A DNA stretch of 64,000 bases. It comes from an uncultured Acetatifactor sp. (lineage in GTDB: Bacteria; Bacillota; Clostridia; Lachnospirales; Lachnospiraceae). The DNA lies in assembly GCA_910584865.1 (NCBI GenBank), contig CAJUCE010000007.1, positions 1 through 64,000 of the forward strand. Reading direction: 5' to 3'. The notes under the pieces are model-generated. The model did not search any database. It was given only the letters and a program-made list of their open reading frames with translations, and had not been told where the DNA came from. The position numbers and the translations under genes were made by a program. Shown here piece by piece: positions 1-8,576 of the stretch (position 1 is the stretch's first letter; every line of letters begins with the position of its first letter).

Positions 1-629
1 TATCTGAAACATTTCTTTATATCGTTTGTAGCCCCTTGTACACTGATGTTTCTGTAGATTATTACAATTATGAGATTAAGGGGTTTATGGATGAGTTCTC
101 CGAAAATGCTGAGCATTTGGGATATCCAATTGTTGCACATAGTCTGGATGATATACAAGAACCGGAAAAGTATTTCTATTTTATAGCAATTGGTAATAAT
201 GAGAGAAGGAAAACCTGGTATGACCGCCTTAGGAGCAAAAAGTTAAGGTTAATTAATGTAGTGGACAAGTCTGCAATTGTTTCCGGCAGGGCTTCAATAG
301 GAACGGGATGTTTCATTGGAAAGATGGCAATTGTAAATAGTAAGGCCGTTGTTGGAAATAACTGTATCATAAATACGAAAGCTTTGGTAGAGCATGGCTG
401 TATATTGGCAGATCATGTCAATTTGTCTACGAATGCAGTATTGAATGGAGATGTAAAAGTTGGGACAGGGAGTTTTATCGGAAGTACATCTGTTACAATA
501 GGACAGATTGTCATCGGTGAATGGTCAACAGTGGGTGCTGGAGCCGTTGTAGTAAAGTCGTGTGGAAATAATATCACGATTGCAGGCGTGCCGGCTAAAA
601 TAATCAGACAAGGGGCATCACTGGGATGA
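1..629 (+). CDS. neuD: NeuD/PglD-like sugar O/N-acyltransferase, 5' truncated by window
   Basis: The reading frame is open from the first bases, so the true start lies upstream. The visible part shows the end of a PglD-type N-terminal Rossmann-like domain followed by a left-handed beta-helix of hexapeptide repeats (about residues 85-190) ending in the trimeric acyltransferase signature AGVPAKIIR. Family members transfer an acetyl group from acetyl-CoA to an amino or hydroxyl group of a nonulosonic acid or its precursor sugar in the cytoplasm. Its place 30 bases before neuB supports a role in the nonulosonate pathway. Acceptor position (O- or N-) cannot be told from sequence. The family assignment is firm; the exact reaction is inferred. 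Confidence 0.85.
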   Translation, partial: SETFLYIVCSPLYTDVSVDYYNYEIKGFMDEFSENAEHLGYPIVAHSLDDIQEPEKYFYFIAIGNNERRKTWYDRLRSKKLRLINVVDKSAIVSGRASIGTGCFIGKMAIVNSKAVVGNNCIINTKALVEHGCILADHVNLSTNAVLNGDVKVGTGSFIGSTSVTIGQIVIGEWSTVGAGAVVVKSCGNNITIAGVPAKIIRQGASLG

Positions 630-659
630 GTTAACAAGGACATATGTGAGGGAATTATT

Positions 660-1700
660 ATGGAGCATGTATACATTGTTGCGGAAATAGGATGTAATCA
701 TAACGGTAGCAAAGAACTTGCCAGGAGGATGGTTTGGAAAGCGAAGGAATGTGGAGTGGATGCGGTAAAGTTTCAGGCGTTTAGGGCAAAGGATTTGATT
801 TCCTGTTATGCGCCTAAGGCAGAGTACCAGAAAGAAACCACAGGTACGCAAGATTCGCAGCTTGAAATGACCGCAAGGCTGGAACTATCACAGGAGGCTC
901 TGGTAGAACTGAAAGATTATGCGGAAGGCCTGGGGCTAGGCGTATTTGCGACACCGTTTGACATGGGTTCAGTTAAATTTTTAGAGTCTATTGGGCAAAA
1001 TATCTGGAAAATCCCATCCGGTGAAATAACTAATTTACCCTATCTGCAAGAAATAGGAGCATTTGCCATTCCGGATAAGAAAATTATTTTGTCTTCAGGA
1101 ATGGCTACAGTAGAAGAGATTAAGCAATGTATTCAGATATTGGAGCAATCCGGAACGCTTGGTAATCAAATTGTGCTGCTTCATTGTAATACGGAATACC
1201 CGACGCCGGATGAGGATGTAAACATACTGGCAATTAAGGATTTAAAGGTACAGTTTCCGGATACTCCTATTGGATTTTCAGATCATTCAGTTGGATATGT
1301 GGCTGCTGTTGGTGCAGTCCTGCTTGGGGCTACGATTATTGAAAAACATTTCACTTTGGACAAAAATATGAAAGGGCCGGATCATAAAGCTTCTGCAACA
1401 CCAGAAGAGATGAAGGCTCTTGTAGAAAATGTAAGACGGATAGAGATTATGGCCGGCTGTGGCAGGAAAATTGTTACAGATTCCGAACGGAAGAATAAGG
1501 TAGTTGCAAGGAAGTCCATCGTCGCTTTACGGGACATAAAGGCGGGCGAGATATTTACGGAGGGAAACATCGCATGCAAGCGTCCCGGCAATGGAATTAG
1601 CCCAATGGAATGGTACAATATTCTGGGGAAGAAGGCAGAAAAAGACTTTGGGGTTGACGAACTGGTAACGCAGACTGGCTTCCAGTGGCAGGAAAATTGA
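660..1700 (+). CDS. neuB: N-acetylneuraminate/nonulosonate synthase (first NeuB paralogue)
   Basis: NeuB-family enzymes condense phosphoenolpyruvate with an N-acylated hexose aldehyde to give a nine-carbon nonulosonic acid. The 346-residue protein has the normal family length: a TIM barrel with VAEIGCNHNG near the N terminus, the GFSDHSVG motif and the IIEKHFTLD motif, then a C-terminal SAF (antifreeze-like) domain with KRPGNGISP. The ATG follows an AGGGAA ribosome site. Whether the product is Neu5Ac, legionaminate or another derivative cannot be decided; neighbouring neuC, which makes ManNAc or its 4,6-diacetamido analogue, fits both. A second, divergent NeuB lies at 12777. Confidence 0.93.
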   Translation: MEHVYIVAEIGCNHNGSKELARRMVWKAKECGVDAVKFQAFRAKDLISCYAPKAEYQKETTGTQDSQLEMTARLELSQEALVELKDYAEGLGLGVFATPFDMGSVKFLESIGQNIWKIPSGEITNLPYLQEIGAFAIPDKKIILSSGMATVEEIKQCIQILEQSGTLGNQIVLLHCNTEYPTPDEDVNILAIKDLKVQFPDTPIGFSDHSVGYVAAVGAVLLGATIIEKHFTLDKNMKGPDHKASATPEEMKALVENVRRIEIMAGCGRKIVTDSERKNKVVARKSIVALRDIKAGEIFTEGNIACKRPGNGISPMEWYNILGKKAEKDFGVDELVTQTGFQWQEN

Positions 1701-1736
1701 AACGGTAGGTTTATTTACCAAGGAATAAAGGAAATT

Positions 1737-2939
1737 GTGGGGACATTTATGGGAAGGGTTTTAAGGGGCATTGTTGATTGCAGGGTGGATCTGAAATTAG
1801 AAAATGATTTTCTTGCATTAAACCTGTGGGGAAAGCCTCTTTTTGTTCATGTGGTTGAGGAAGTGCTCAGGTGTAAGGAGATTGCAGGTGTCAGTATATT
1901 GACTGATTCAGATTATATTAAAAAACTGGCGGGTGACTGGTTTAAGGATACAGACATTTCAGTTATTGGCTCGGTGAGTATTTGTCCGGGTGTGCCACAG
2001 GTGCTGGTATCCGGGAGAGCGCCGTTTCTTAAGGGAAGCAGCCTGGATAGTGCTGCCCAAAGTTATGTCGGGGGGATGTTGCATGCGGCTGTTGGAGAAA
2101 TGCAACTCCAGTATTCTGCAGATGGATTAGAAGTTGTTCACACCGTAACCAGGAAAGAAAACCTGGCATTTGTGATATATGATGGGTTGGAATCAGGTAT
2201 TTCATCTGTATATAAGTTGGATAATACAGAAGGGTTGGTCATAAATACGAAAAATGATTTTGAACTGGCCCTGGTGCTTAAAAAGAAGGAATTGAATGTT
2301 TCTGTCCTTGCAGAGGCAATTATAAACAGGGTTGAAGAAAAGAAGACCATATTGAGAAATGGGATATCAGGAGGAATATGTCTGGTGGGGCATTCTCAGA
2401 TAGATAATTGGGAAATCGGAGCATTATGTGGCATTCCTGCCCGCAATTGCGGGATAAGGGGTATTTCCAGCTTTGAGTATAATGAGTATATTCTGGAAAA
2501 GGGGTTACTGGATTGTGTGGAAGACTGTTACATAGTGATGCATGGAACAAATGATTTTGTGCATGGGTATTCTTTTTTGGAAATAGCTATGAGTATTATG
2601 AAGACGGTGGAATACATTAGGACAAGGAAGGGTGAAGCTATCATATATTTTTTGTCCTGCATTTCCGTGAATGGCCGGATGGATCGAGATAACAGGACAA
2701 TCCGAAAACTAAATGATTTTCTTAAGGGAGAGTTGGAAGGTGTAATATGGATAGACACAGAAACCATGAATGATGAGTTTGGAAATCTGGATTCAAGATA
2801 TACAGAGGACGGGTTGCATTTGTCTAAAGACGGATATGACAGATTGAGGCAAATTGTAGAAGCGGAGGTTAGGAAAGGGAATTATGGAGAAGATAGCGGT
2901 AATTCCGGCTCGCTCAGGTTCGAAGGGGCTGAAGGATAA
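1737..2939 (+). CDS. degenerate cytidylyltransferase-like domain fused to SGNH hydrolase
   Basis: Residues 1-190 follow the layout of CMP-sialate synthetase (a GKPLFVHVVEE block, an ILTDSDYIKK block and a final VINTKNDFELA block) but the nucleotide loop RxGSKG is missing, so this half is probably not catalytic. Residues 210-385 are an SGNH/GDSL esterase: GHSQID (Ser block), MHGTNDF (Asn block) and DGLHLS (Asp-His block). Some bacterial NeuA proteins carry a comparable C-terminal SGNH sialate O-acetylesterase. The last 56 bases overlap the start of the intact neuA in another frame, which suggests translational coupling. GTG at 1737 or ATG at 1749 could be the start. De-O-acetylation of the nonulosonate is inferred. 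Confidence 0.75.
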   Translation: MGTFMGRVLRGIVDCRVDLKLENDFLALNLWGKPLFVHVVEEVLRCKEIAGVSILTDSDYIKKLAGDWFKDTDISVIGSVSICPGVPQVLVSGRAPFLKGSSLDSAAQSYVGGMLHAAVGEMQLQYSADGLEVVHTVTRKENLAFVIYDGLESGISSVYKLDNTEGLVINTKNDFELALVLKKKELNVSVLAEAIINRVEEKKTILRNGISGGICLVGHSQIDNWEIGALCGIPARNCGIRGISSFEYNEYILEKGLLDCVEDCYIVMHGTNDFVHGYSFLEIAMSIMKTVEYIRTRKGEAIIYFLSCISVNGRMDRDNRTIRKLNDFLKGELEGVIWIDTETMNDEFGNLDSRYTEDGLHLSKDGYDRLRQIVEAEVRKGNYGEDSGNSGSLRFEGAEG

Positions 2940-3576
2940 AAATATTTTGGATGTGTGTGGAAAGCCTCTTATAGCATATACGATTGAGGCGGCAGTAAAA
3001 AGCGGATTTTTCAGTCGTGTAATTGTTTCGACTGATTCCAGGGAGTATGGTAGGATATCTGAAAGGTATGGTGCTGAAGTAATGTATCGTGGCAAAGAAT
3101 TGTCGGATGATAATGCTACGTCTTCTGTGGTGGTGGATGATGTGCTTCGCAGAGTTGGACAGGATATAGATTATTTTGTATTGCTTCAGCCTACATCGCC
3201 TATGAGAGATGAAAAGCATATAAGGGAAGCGGTTGCAAAATTTGAGGCTAATTTTGGGGAATATGACTTTCTGGTATCTGTAAAGGAAGCGGAGCATAGT
3301 GCCTTGTTGGTTAAGCCTATAGAAGAGGATGGCAGTCTGAAGCATTTTGATGCAGATTTTTCGGGATATAGGCGACAGGGATATAAAGAATATAGTCCAA
3401 ATGGAGCAATTTTTATAGGAAAACCGAAGAGTTATATTGAAAAAAGGCATTTTTTCGGAAGTAAGAGTATTGCATATGTGATGAGAGATTTTGATTCACT
3501 GGATATTGATACCAGGTTGGATTATGAAATAGCCTGTTTTTGTATGGAAAAGAAGATGCAGGGTGAATGGATATGA
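2884..3576 (+). CDS. neuA: CMP-nonulosonate cytidylyltransferase (NeuA)
   Basis: The enzyme activates a nonulosonic acid with CTP to give the CMP-sugar donor. The 230-residue sequence begins with the diagnostic loop IPARSGSKGLKDKN, followed by GKPLIAYTIEAA, VSTDSREYG, the LLQPTSPMR motif and a terminal DIDTRLDYEIA segment. Length equals the single-domain family form without an esterase tail; the esterase domain is instead in the gene before it, whose 3' end this gene overlaps by 56 bases. It is the only intact CMP-transferase for two NeuB paralogues in the locus. Confidence 0.93.
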   Translation: MEKIAVIPARSGSKGLKDKNILDVCGKPLIAYTIEAAVKSGFFSRVIVSTDSREYGRISERYGAEVMYRGKELSDDNATSSVVVDDVLRRVGQDIDYFVLLQPTSPMRDEKHIREAVAKFEANFGEYDFLVSVKEAEHSALLVKPIEEDGSLKHFDADFSGYRRQGYKEYSPNGAIFIGKPKSYIEKRHFFGSKSIAYVMRDFDSLDIDTRLDYEIACFCMEKKMQGEWI

Positions 3577-4730
3577 AACATATTGTTTTTGCAACTGGTT
3601 CGAGGGCAGATTACGGTATCATGCGGAGATTTCTCAGGCTGGTTGATGATGATAAAGAGATGAGACTGTCGATTCTTGCGACGGGGGCGCTTTTGGATGA
3701 TAGGTTCGGGTATCAGGTGGAGTTGATATATCAGGATGGATTCCATGTGGATGGAGAAATTAAGATTCCTATTAATACTGCTTCGGATTTGGGGGTAATC
3801 CATGCCATGGCAGTGGCACAGGATCAGTTTGCTGAATATTTTTCAGGAAATGTCGTTGATCTGCTATTGATTCTAGGGGATCGTTATGAAATGCTTTCTG
3901 TTGCAGTGGCAGCTGCAATGCAGAGAGTTCCGATCCTACACATACATGGTGGAGAGGCAACTTTTGGCAATTATGATGAATTTATCCGCCATGCTATTAC
4001 AAAAATGAGTATTTACCATTTTACTACTACAGATGAGTATAGAAATAGGGTTATCCAACTGGGAGAGGCGCCGGAGAGGGTGTTTTGTTTAGGGGCTTTG
4101 GGGGCGGAAAACTGCATGTACATAGAGGAAGGGAATGTTCCTGATATAATAAAGGCTCTTTCCGGAAAAAAATATTTTGTAATTCTTTTCCATCCTGAGA
4201 CGCTGACAAATGTTGATACGCTGGCACAAGTGCAGGAACTGCTGACAGCAATAGAGGCGATTCAGGAATATAGTTTTGTTTTTATAGGTTCTAATGCGGA
4301 TACTCACTCTGACGTGATAAGGGAATATGTCGAGAGATTCGTCGAGGAGAACCAGAATGCGGTATACTTTGAAAATCTACATACAGATGCATATCATTAT
4401 TTACTAAAAAATGCAATCTGTTTATTGGGTAACTCATCATCAGGAATTATTGAAGCGCCTTCTCTGGGTATTTATACAATTAATATTGGCGATAGACAAA
4501 AAGGACGAGTCCGGGGGAACAGCATAATTGATGTAAGATGCAATGCCTTGGAAATCAGCGCAGCCATGAGGAAGGTATTGGAAATTTATAGAACTGTGAA
4601 GCCGGAGAACCCATATTATAAAGGGAACAGTGCAAGACTATATTATGAGACATTGAAAAAACTCGTTGATCGACTTGAGCATGATACCAGAGAGCCGAAG
4701 AATTTTTTCGATTTGGCGGAGGGACAGTAA
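3573..4730 (+). CDS. neuC: UDP-GlcNAc 2-epimerase (hydrolysing), NeuC/LegG type
   Basis: NeuC removes UDP from UDP-GlcNAc (or a 4-acetamido-trideoxy analogue) and epimerises C2, giving the mannose-configured sugar used by NeuB. The protein starts KHIVFATGSRADYGIM and carries the typical LGDRYEML and HIHGGEATFGNYDEFIRHAITKM blocks (GT-B fold epimerase), then GNSSSGIIEAPSLG near residue 285. ATG at 3573 overlaps the neuA stop as ATGA and sits about 7 bases after AGGGTGA, so it is preferred over the ATG at 3567. The sequence does not tell ManNAc from the legionaminate precursor pathway; no LegB/LegC dehydratase or aminotransferase is seen in the window. Confidence 0.9.
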   Translation: MKHIVFATGSRADYGIMRRFLRLVDDDKEMRLSILATGALLDDRFGYQVELIYQDGFHVDGEIKIPINTASDLGVIHAMAVAQDQFAEYFSGNVVDLLLILGDRYEMLSVAVAAAMQRVPILHIHGGEATFGNYDEFIRHAITKMSIYHFTTTDEYRNRVIQLGEAPERVFCLGALGAENCMYIEEGNVPDIIKALSGKKYFVILFHPETLTNVDTLAQVQELLTAIEAIQEYSFVFIGSNADTHSDVIREYVERFVEENQNAVYFENLHTDAYHYLLKNAICLLGNSSSGIIEAPSLGIYTINIGDRQKGRVRGNSIIDVRCNALEISAAMRKVLEIYRTVKPENPYYKGNSARLYYETLKKLVDRLEHDTREPKNFFDLAEGQ

Positions 4731-5675
4731 ATGAAAAAGATAGCAATCATTGGCGGGGGGAATATAGGGGGAAGATATGTAGAATCCCTGCTCAATTCAG
4801 ATTCTGAGTATATTTTATATATCGTCGATACTTCTACACAGGCGCTTATAGCGCTGCAAGATAAATTTGGTGAAAGGGAAAACGTAGTATATTTATCTGA
4901 TATTAAAGAATTGCCAGTTCACCTTGAGGTTGTGGCTATTACCACAACCTCCGGAGTGCGGAGGGAGGTTGTGGAGCGGCTTCTGGATTATGTGGATGTG
5001 AATTATTTGATTTTGGAGAAACCCCTGTTTTGTGATTTGGGTGATTATGAAGTCATCAGGGCATTGCTTGAAAAGAAACATGTAAAAGCATGGGTAAACT
5101 GTACGAGAAGGGAATGTGAGTCGTATCAGAAGTTTAAAAACCAATTAAAAGAGGAAAACTTTGAATTCATACTGTCAGGGAGTAATTGGGGATTGGGATG
5201 CAACGCAATTCATTACTTAGATTTGATTTGTTTCTTGGCAGGAACGGATAATCTGGAAGTTAACGTGGACGGTCTTTATAAAACTATTTTGGACAGTAAA
5301 CGAAAACCTTATAAAGAAATTCTGGGCACAATTACCGGAAGTGCTGGACGGTGCGTTCACTTTTCACTAACAGCTCACGGAAGAGATGAAATTCCGGTAT
5401 CAATAATGGTTAAGACACCTTCAAAAACTTTTTTCATAAACGAGGCTAGGCAGTTATTGAGCGTATGGGAAGATGGTTTATGTGCAAGTGCTAATTTCAA
5501 GTTACCCTATACAAGCCAGACTATGGGGAGGATTATTGGAAAGATTATTGAAACCGGAAATTGTCAATTGGCAGAGTATTCGGAGTCAACAGTAATTCAT
5601 AAGGTGCTGCAGGTTCCATTGACGGATTTTTTTGAGAAAATGGGTGGTAAAAAAGGGATATGTCCAATAAGTTAG
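4731..5675 (+). CDS. Gfo/Idh/MocA-family oxidoreductase (first)
   Basis: NAD(P)-dependent sugar oxidoreductase fold. The N terminus IAIIGGGNIGGRYVESLL is the dinucleotide-binding Rossmann motif, and LILEKPLFCD around residue 100 is the family EKP motif that holds the active-site lysine. GLGCNAIHYLDL near residue 155 corresponds to the catalytic His-containing helix. The ATG follows the neuC stop directly and its ribosome site GGAGG lies inside neuC, so the two are coupled. In glycan loci such enzymes oxidise or reduce a sugar carbon, often for 3-keto sugars. The substrate is unknown. A second member lies at 6652. Confidence 0.82.
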   Translation: MKKIAIIGGGNIGGRYVESLLNSDSEYILYIVDTSTQALIALQDKFGERENVVYLSDIKELPVHLEVVAITTTSGVRREVVERLLDYVDVNYLILEKPLFCDLGDYEVIRALLEKKHVKAWVNCTRRECESYQKFKNQLKEENFEFILSGSNWGLGCNAIHYLDLICFLAGTDNLEVNVDGLYKTILDSKRKPYKEILGTITGSAGRCVHFSLTAHGRDEIPVSIMVKTPSKTFFINEARQLLSVWEDGLCASANFKLPYTSQTMGRIIGKIIETGNCQLAEYSESTVIHKVLQVPLTDFFEKMGGKKGICPIS

Positions 5676-5684
5676 GGAGGTTTC

Positions 5685-6620
5685 ATGATACAGACAATAA
5701 ACGATACAGAAAGGTTTATGAAAGAAGGCAATGAGGCAATTTATATTTACGGTGCCGGTAACTGTGGAAAGTGGACTGGCAGGTATATGCAAAAATGTGG
5801 GATTGATTTTGAGGCATATATTGATAAAGCAGCAGATAGAAATTGTTCTTTATATGGGAAAAGAGTAATACATCCACGCAGTTTGACTTTGCAGGCAGGA
5901 AAATCAAATGTTAAAGTTATTGCTGCAAATGCAAAACCGTGGGATACGATTTCGGATTTACATTATTACGCAGACAGCTGTAATATATTATGCCTGATTC
6001 CTGTTTATGGGAATGTGGAGGGACCCCAGACTGTTAATGTCAATAAGATGTTGGGATATTTTCGTAGGCAAATGATAACAACGGATATACCAACTATTAT
6101 TGCCAATAGTTGTGCGGCGGCTGTCATATATAGCTCATTGGGGTTACCAAGATTATCCCCGACAATCAATTTAAATATTGAACCGGAAGACTTTATAAAA
6201 ATATGCAAAAATCCAAGAAAGTATCTATCAGAGGATATTAAATTTGACCATTGGACGATTTCCGGGGGCGGGGGGGTAGTTCCTGTAGGAAAAATAAAGG
6301 ATGTGGAAATTATATTTTCGCATGCATCGGATGCAGATGAAGCGGTTAACACATGGAATAGAAGGCGACAGCGTATAAACTGGGACAAGCTTATCTATAT
6401 CATGGAAGATGATAATTACAGTAGGATTTTAAAAGCAACGGATAAGGTGGAAAAAGAATTTAACGCATTACCAGAGAAACATTTGAGAATCATATGTAAA
6501 AGATATAGCATAGACCTAGAACGGGCGAATGCATTATATATACAGGATAATTATTTTTATAGACATGATTTTGTTATGGAAAACTGGTTTGATTTGGTGG
6601 AATGGATTAATAGAGAATAG
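5685..6620 (+). CDS. DUF1919-family exopolysaccharide biosynthesis protein
   Basis: Residues 15-110 look like a small Rossmann-type nucleotide-binding domain (IYIYGAGNCGKWTG) as found at the N terminus of several glycan-locus proteins. The remainder matches DUF1919: an IIANSCAAAVIYSSLGLP segment, a SPTINLNIEPEDFIKI stretch, and the late NRRRQRINWDKLIYIM block. DUF1919 proteins are recurrent in capsule and exopolysaccharide loci, often with glycosyltransferases; no reaction is established. The gene follows GGGAGG with good spacing and lies 9 bases after the first Gfo/Idh gene. A transferase role is a guess. Confidence 0.72.
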   Translation: MIQTINDTERFMKEGNEAIYIYGAGNCGKWTGRYMQKCGIDFEAYIDKAADRNCSLYGKRVIHPRSLTLQAGKSNVKVIAANAKPWDTISDLHYYADSCNILCLIPVYGNVEGPQTVNVNKMLGYFRRQMITTDIPTIIANSCAAAVIYSSLGLPRLSPTINLNIEPEDFIKICKNPRKYLSEDIKFDHWTISGGGGVVPVGKIKDVEIIFSHASDADEAVNTWNRRRQRINWDKLIYIMEDDNYSRILKATDKVEKEFNALPEKHLRIICKRYSIDLERANALYIQDNYFYRHDFVMENWFDLVEWINRE

Positions 6621-6651
6621 AAATATGGCACCATAGAGAGGGACAGGAGTG

Positions 6652-7608
6652 ATGAAGGAACCAAAGATTTTGCTGGCAGGCGTGGGATATATGGGGAAGG
6701 AATATTACAAAGTATTGAGAGATATGAGATGCTTAACGACTGTGGTGGGAAACAGTGCATCAGGTACACAACAATTTGTAGCCGATACAGATGGAGCGGC
6801 TTATCCAGGAGGAATTAATGCTAATCGGGAAATTATAAATAGTGCTGGAATTACGCATGCAATCATTGCAACCCCCATCCATACACTAAAGGATGTTGCA
6901 TTTGATTGCTTACAGCTTGGGATAAAAAATATTTTAATTGAGAAACCGGCAGGTAGAAACCCTGATGAGATTGCTGAGCTAGAGAAATTGGAGAAAGAAT
7001 ATGGGGCAAATATATTTGTAGCATGCAATAGAAGATTTTTTGCTTCGGTAGAAACTCTGCTGAGGATGATTGATAAGCAGCATGAGAAAATATCAAGTGT
7101 CAAGTTTGAGTTTACAGAATGGCTGTCCCGGACATATAAAGCACATGGGAATGACAGAATCCATAACAATATATTTTTCACCAATTCAATCCATGTCACC
7201 GATCTTGCTTTTTTCTTTGCTGGAATGCCGAAGGAAATCTCTGCGTATACAGCAGAACACAATGATTGGACAGATGATAAACTCCGATATGCGGGAGCCG
7301 GCATTACAAAGAATAATGTGCTTTTCTCGTATTTGGCTGATTGGAAATCGCCTGGCAGATGGGCAGTGGAAGTGATAACAAGTGATACACGATATTATTT
7401 GCAGCCAATGGAAACATTACAAATTCAAAAGAAGGATTCGGTGAAGGTGGACCTGGTAGAGATTGAGGATGCTCTCGATCGACGGTATAAGCCTGGATTG
7501 TATGCAATGGTAGATACATTTTTGCATGGAGGAGAAAAGAAGAACCGGCTATTGACATTGAAAGAACATAATGACATGATGTGGGTTTATAAAAAGATGA
7601 TGGAGTAA
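6652..7608 (+). CDS. Gfo/Idh/MocA-family oxidoreductase (second)
   Basis: Residues 4-20 (KILLAGVGYMGKEYYKVL) form the NAD(P) loop, ILIEKPAGRNPDEI near residue 100 is the EKP motif, and SIHVTDLAFFFAG near residue 180 is the catalytic helix with His. About 318 residues, normal for the family. ATG at 6652 and GTG at 6649 are both possible starts; the purine tract GAGAGGGACAGGAG just upstream does not decide between them. It is clearly divergent from the 4731 paralogue, so the two may act on different sugars or in opposite directions, for example a net epimerisation through a keto intermediate. That pairing is an inference. Confidence 0.82.
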   Translation: MKEPKILLAGVGYMGKEYYKVLRDMRCLTTVVGNSASGTQQFVADTDGAAYPGGINANREIINSAGITHAIIATPIHTLKDVAFDCLQLGIKNILIEKPAGRNPDEIAELEKLEKEYGANIFVACNRRFFASVETLLRMIDKQHEKISSVKFEFTEWLSRTYKAHGNDRIHNNIFFTNSIHVTDLAFFFAGMPKEISAYTAEHNDWTDDKLRYAGAGITKNNVLFSYLADWKSPGRWAVEVITSDTRYYLQPMETLQIQKKDSVKVDLVEIEDALDRRYKPGLYAMVDTFLHGGEKKNRLLTLKEHNDMMWVYKKMME

Positions 7609-7612
7609 AAAT

Positions 7613-8575
7613 ATGAATCAGCTGCATATAGTCATGTATCACTATACCCGCGATTTAAAGCACAGCAGATATCCGGAAATAAAGGGATTGGAGGTAGCTC
7701 TATTTCGAGAACAGATAGAATTTCTAAAAACAAATTTTCAGATTGTTACGATGGAAGAAGTAATTGCAGCCTGTTTCAGAGAGATAGATTTGCCGGAAAA
7801 GGCAATGCTGCTGACTTTTGATGACGGCTATATTGACAACTATACATTTGCATTTCCGATTTTAGAGGAATTTGGCCTTCAGGGCTCTTTCTTTATTCCC
7901 GGAAAGACATTTGTATCTCACCAGCTTTTGGATGTAAACAAAATCCATCATATCCTTGCTGTGGCAGACATTCGCGATTTAGTGACAGATTTAAAAAAGG
8001 AGATGGATTATTATCGGGGGCAAGAATATGCCTACCCGCCTACAGAGGAACTGTTTCAGAAATATGGAGTTGCCAATCGTTTTGACAGTGGGGAAATTAT
8101 TTTTGTGAAGAGGATGCTCCAGACAGTGCTGCCAGAGAGGCTTCGTAATCAGATATCAAGCAAGCTTTTTACTAAGTACATGGGAATTACGGAGGAGCAG
8201 CTTGCCTATGAGCTTTATATGACAGAAGAACAAATCCGAACAATGAAACGCCGAGGGATGTTTATTGGGGTGCATGGGTACGATCATTACTGGCTTGGGA
8301 ATCTTACGCCGGAGCAGATGAAGGAGGATATTTCCCGTGCACTGGATGCGCTGGATGAATTTATAGATCGGCAGTGTTGGGTTATGAATTATCCATACGG
8401 AAATTACAGTCAGGAGGTGGTACGGTACATTAAAACGCAAGGAGCCTGTGTTGGATTAACCACAGAAGTAAGAGCTGCTCAAATAGGGAAGGATGAATCA
8501 TTGCTGCTGCCAAGGTTTGATTGTAATGATTTCCCGCCGAAGAGTGAGAATTATTTGATAAAACAAGGGGAATAG
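7613..8575 (+). CDS. polysaccharide deacetylase (NodB/CE4-like)
   Basis: CE4 enzymes remove N- or O-acetyl groups from glycans using a divalent metal. The motif LLTFDDGYIDN near residue 68 supplies the catalytic base and metal aspartate, and GVHGYDHYWLG near residue 223 supplies the paired metal histidines (HxxxH). No signal peptide is visible, so it should act in the cytoplasm on a sugar nucleotide or lipid-linked intermediate and not on wall polymer. The gene lies 4 bases after the Gfo/Idh gene and 1 base before the next gene, so all belong to one transcript. Substrate is unknown. Confidence 0.85.
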   Translation: MNQLHIVMYHYTRDLKHSRYPEIKGLEVALFREQIEFLKTNFQIVTMEEVIAACFREIDLPEKAMLLTFDDGYIDNYTFAFPILEEFGLQGSFFIPGKTFVSHQLLDVNKIHHILAVADIRDLVTDLKKEMDYYRGQEYAYPPTEELFQKYGVANRFDSGEIIFVKRMLQTVLPERLRNQISSKLFTKYMGITEEQLAYELYMTEEQIRTMKRRGMFIGVHGYDHYWLGNLTPEQMKEDISRALDALDEFIDRQCWVMNYPYGNYSQEVVRYIKTQGACVGLTTEVRAAQIGKDESLLLPRFDCNDFPPKSENYLIKQGE

Positions 8576-8576
8576 C

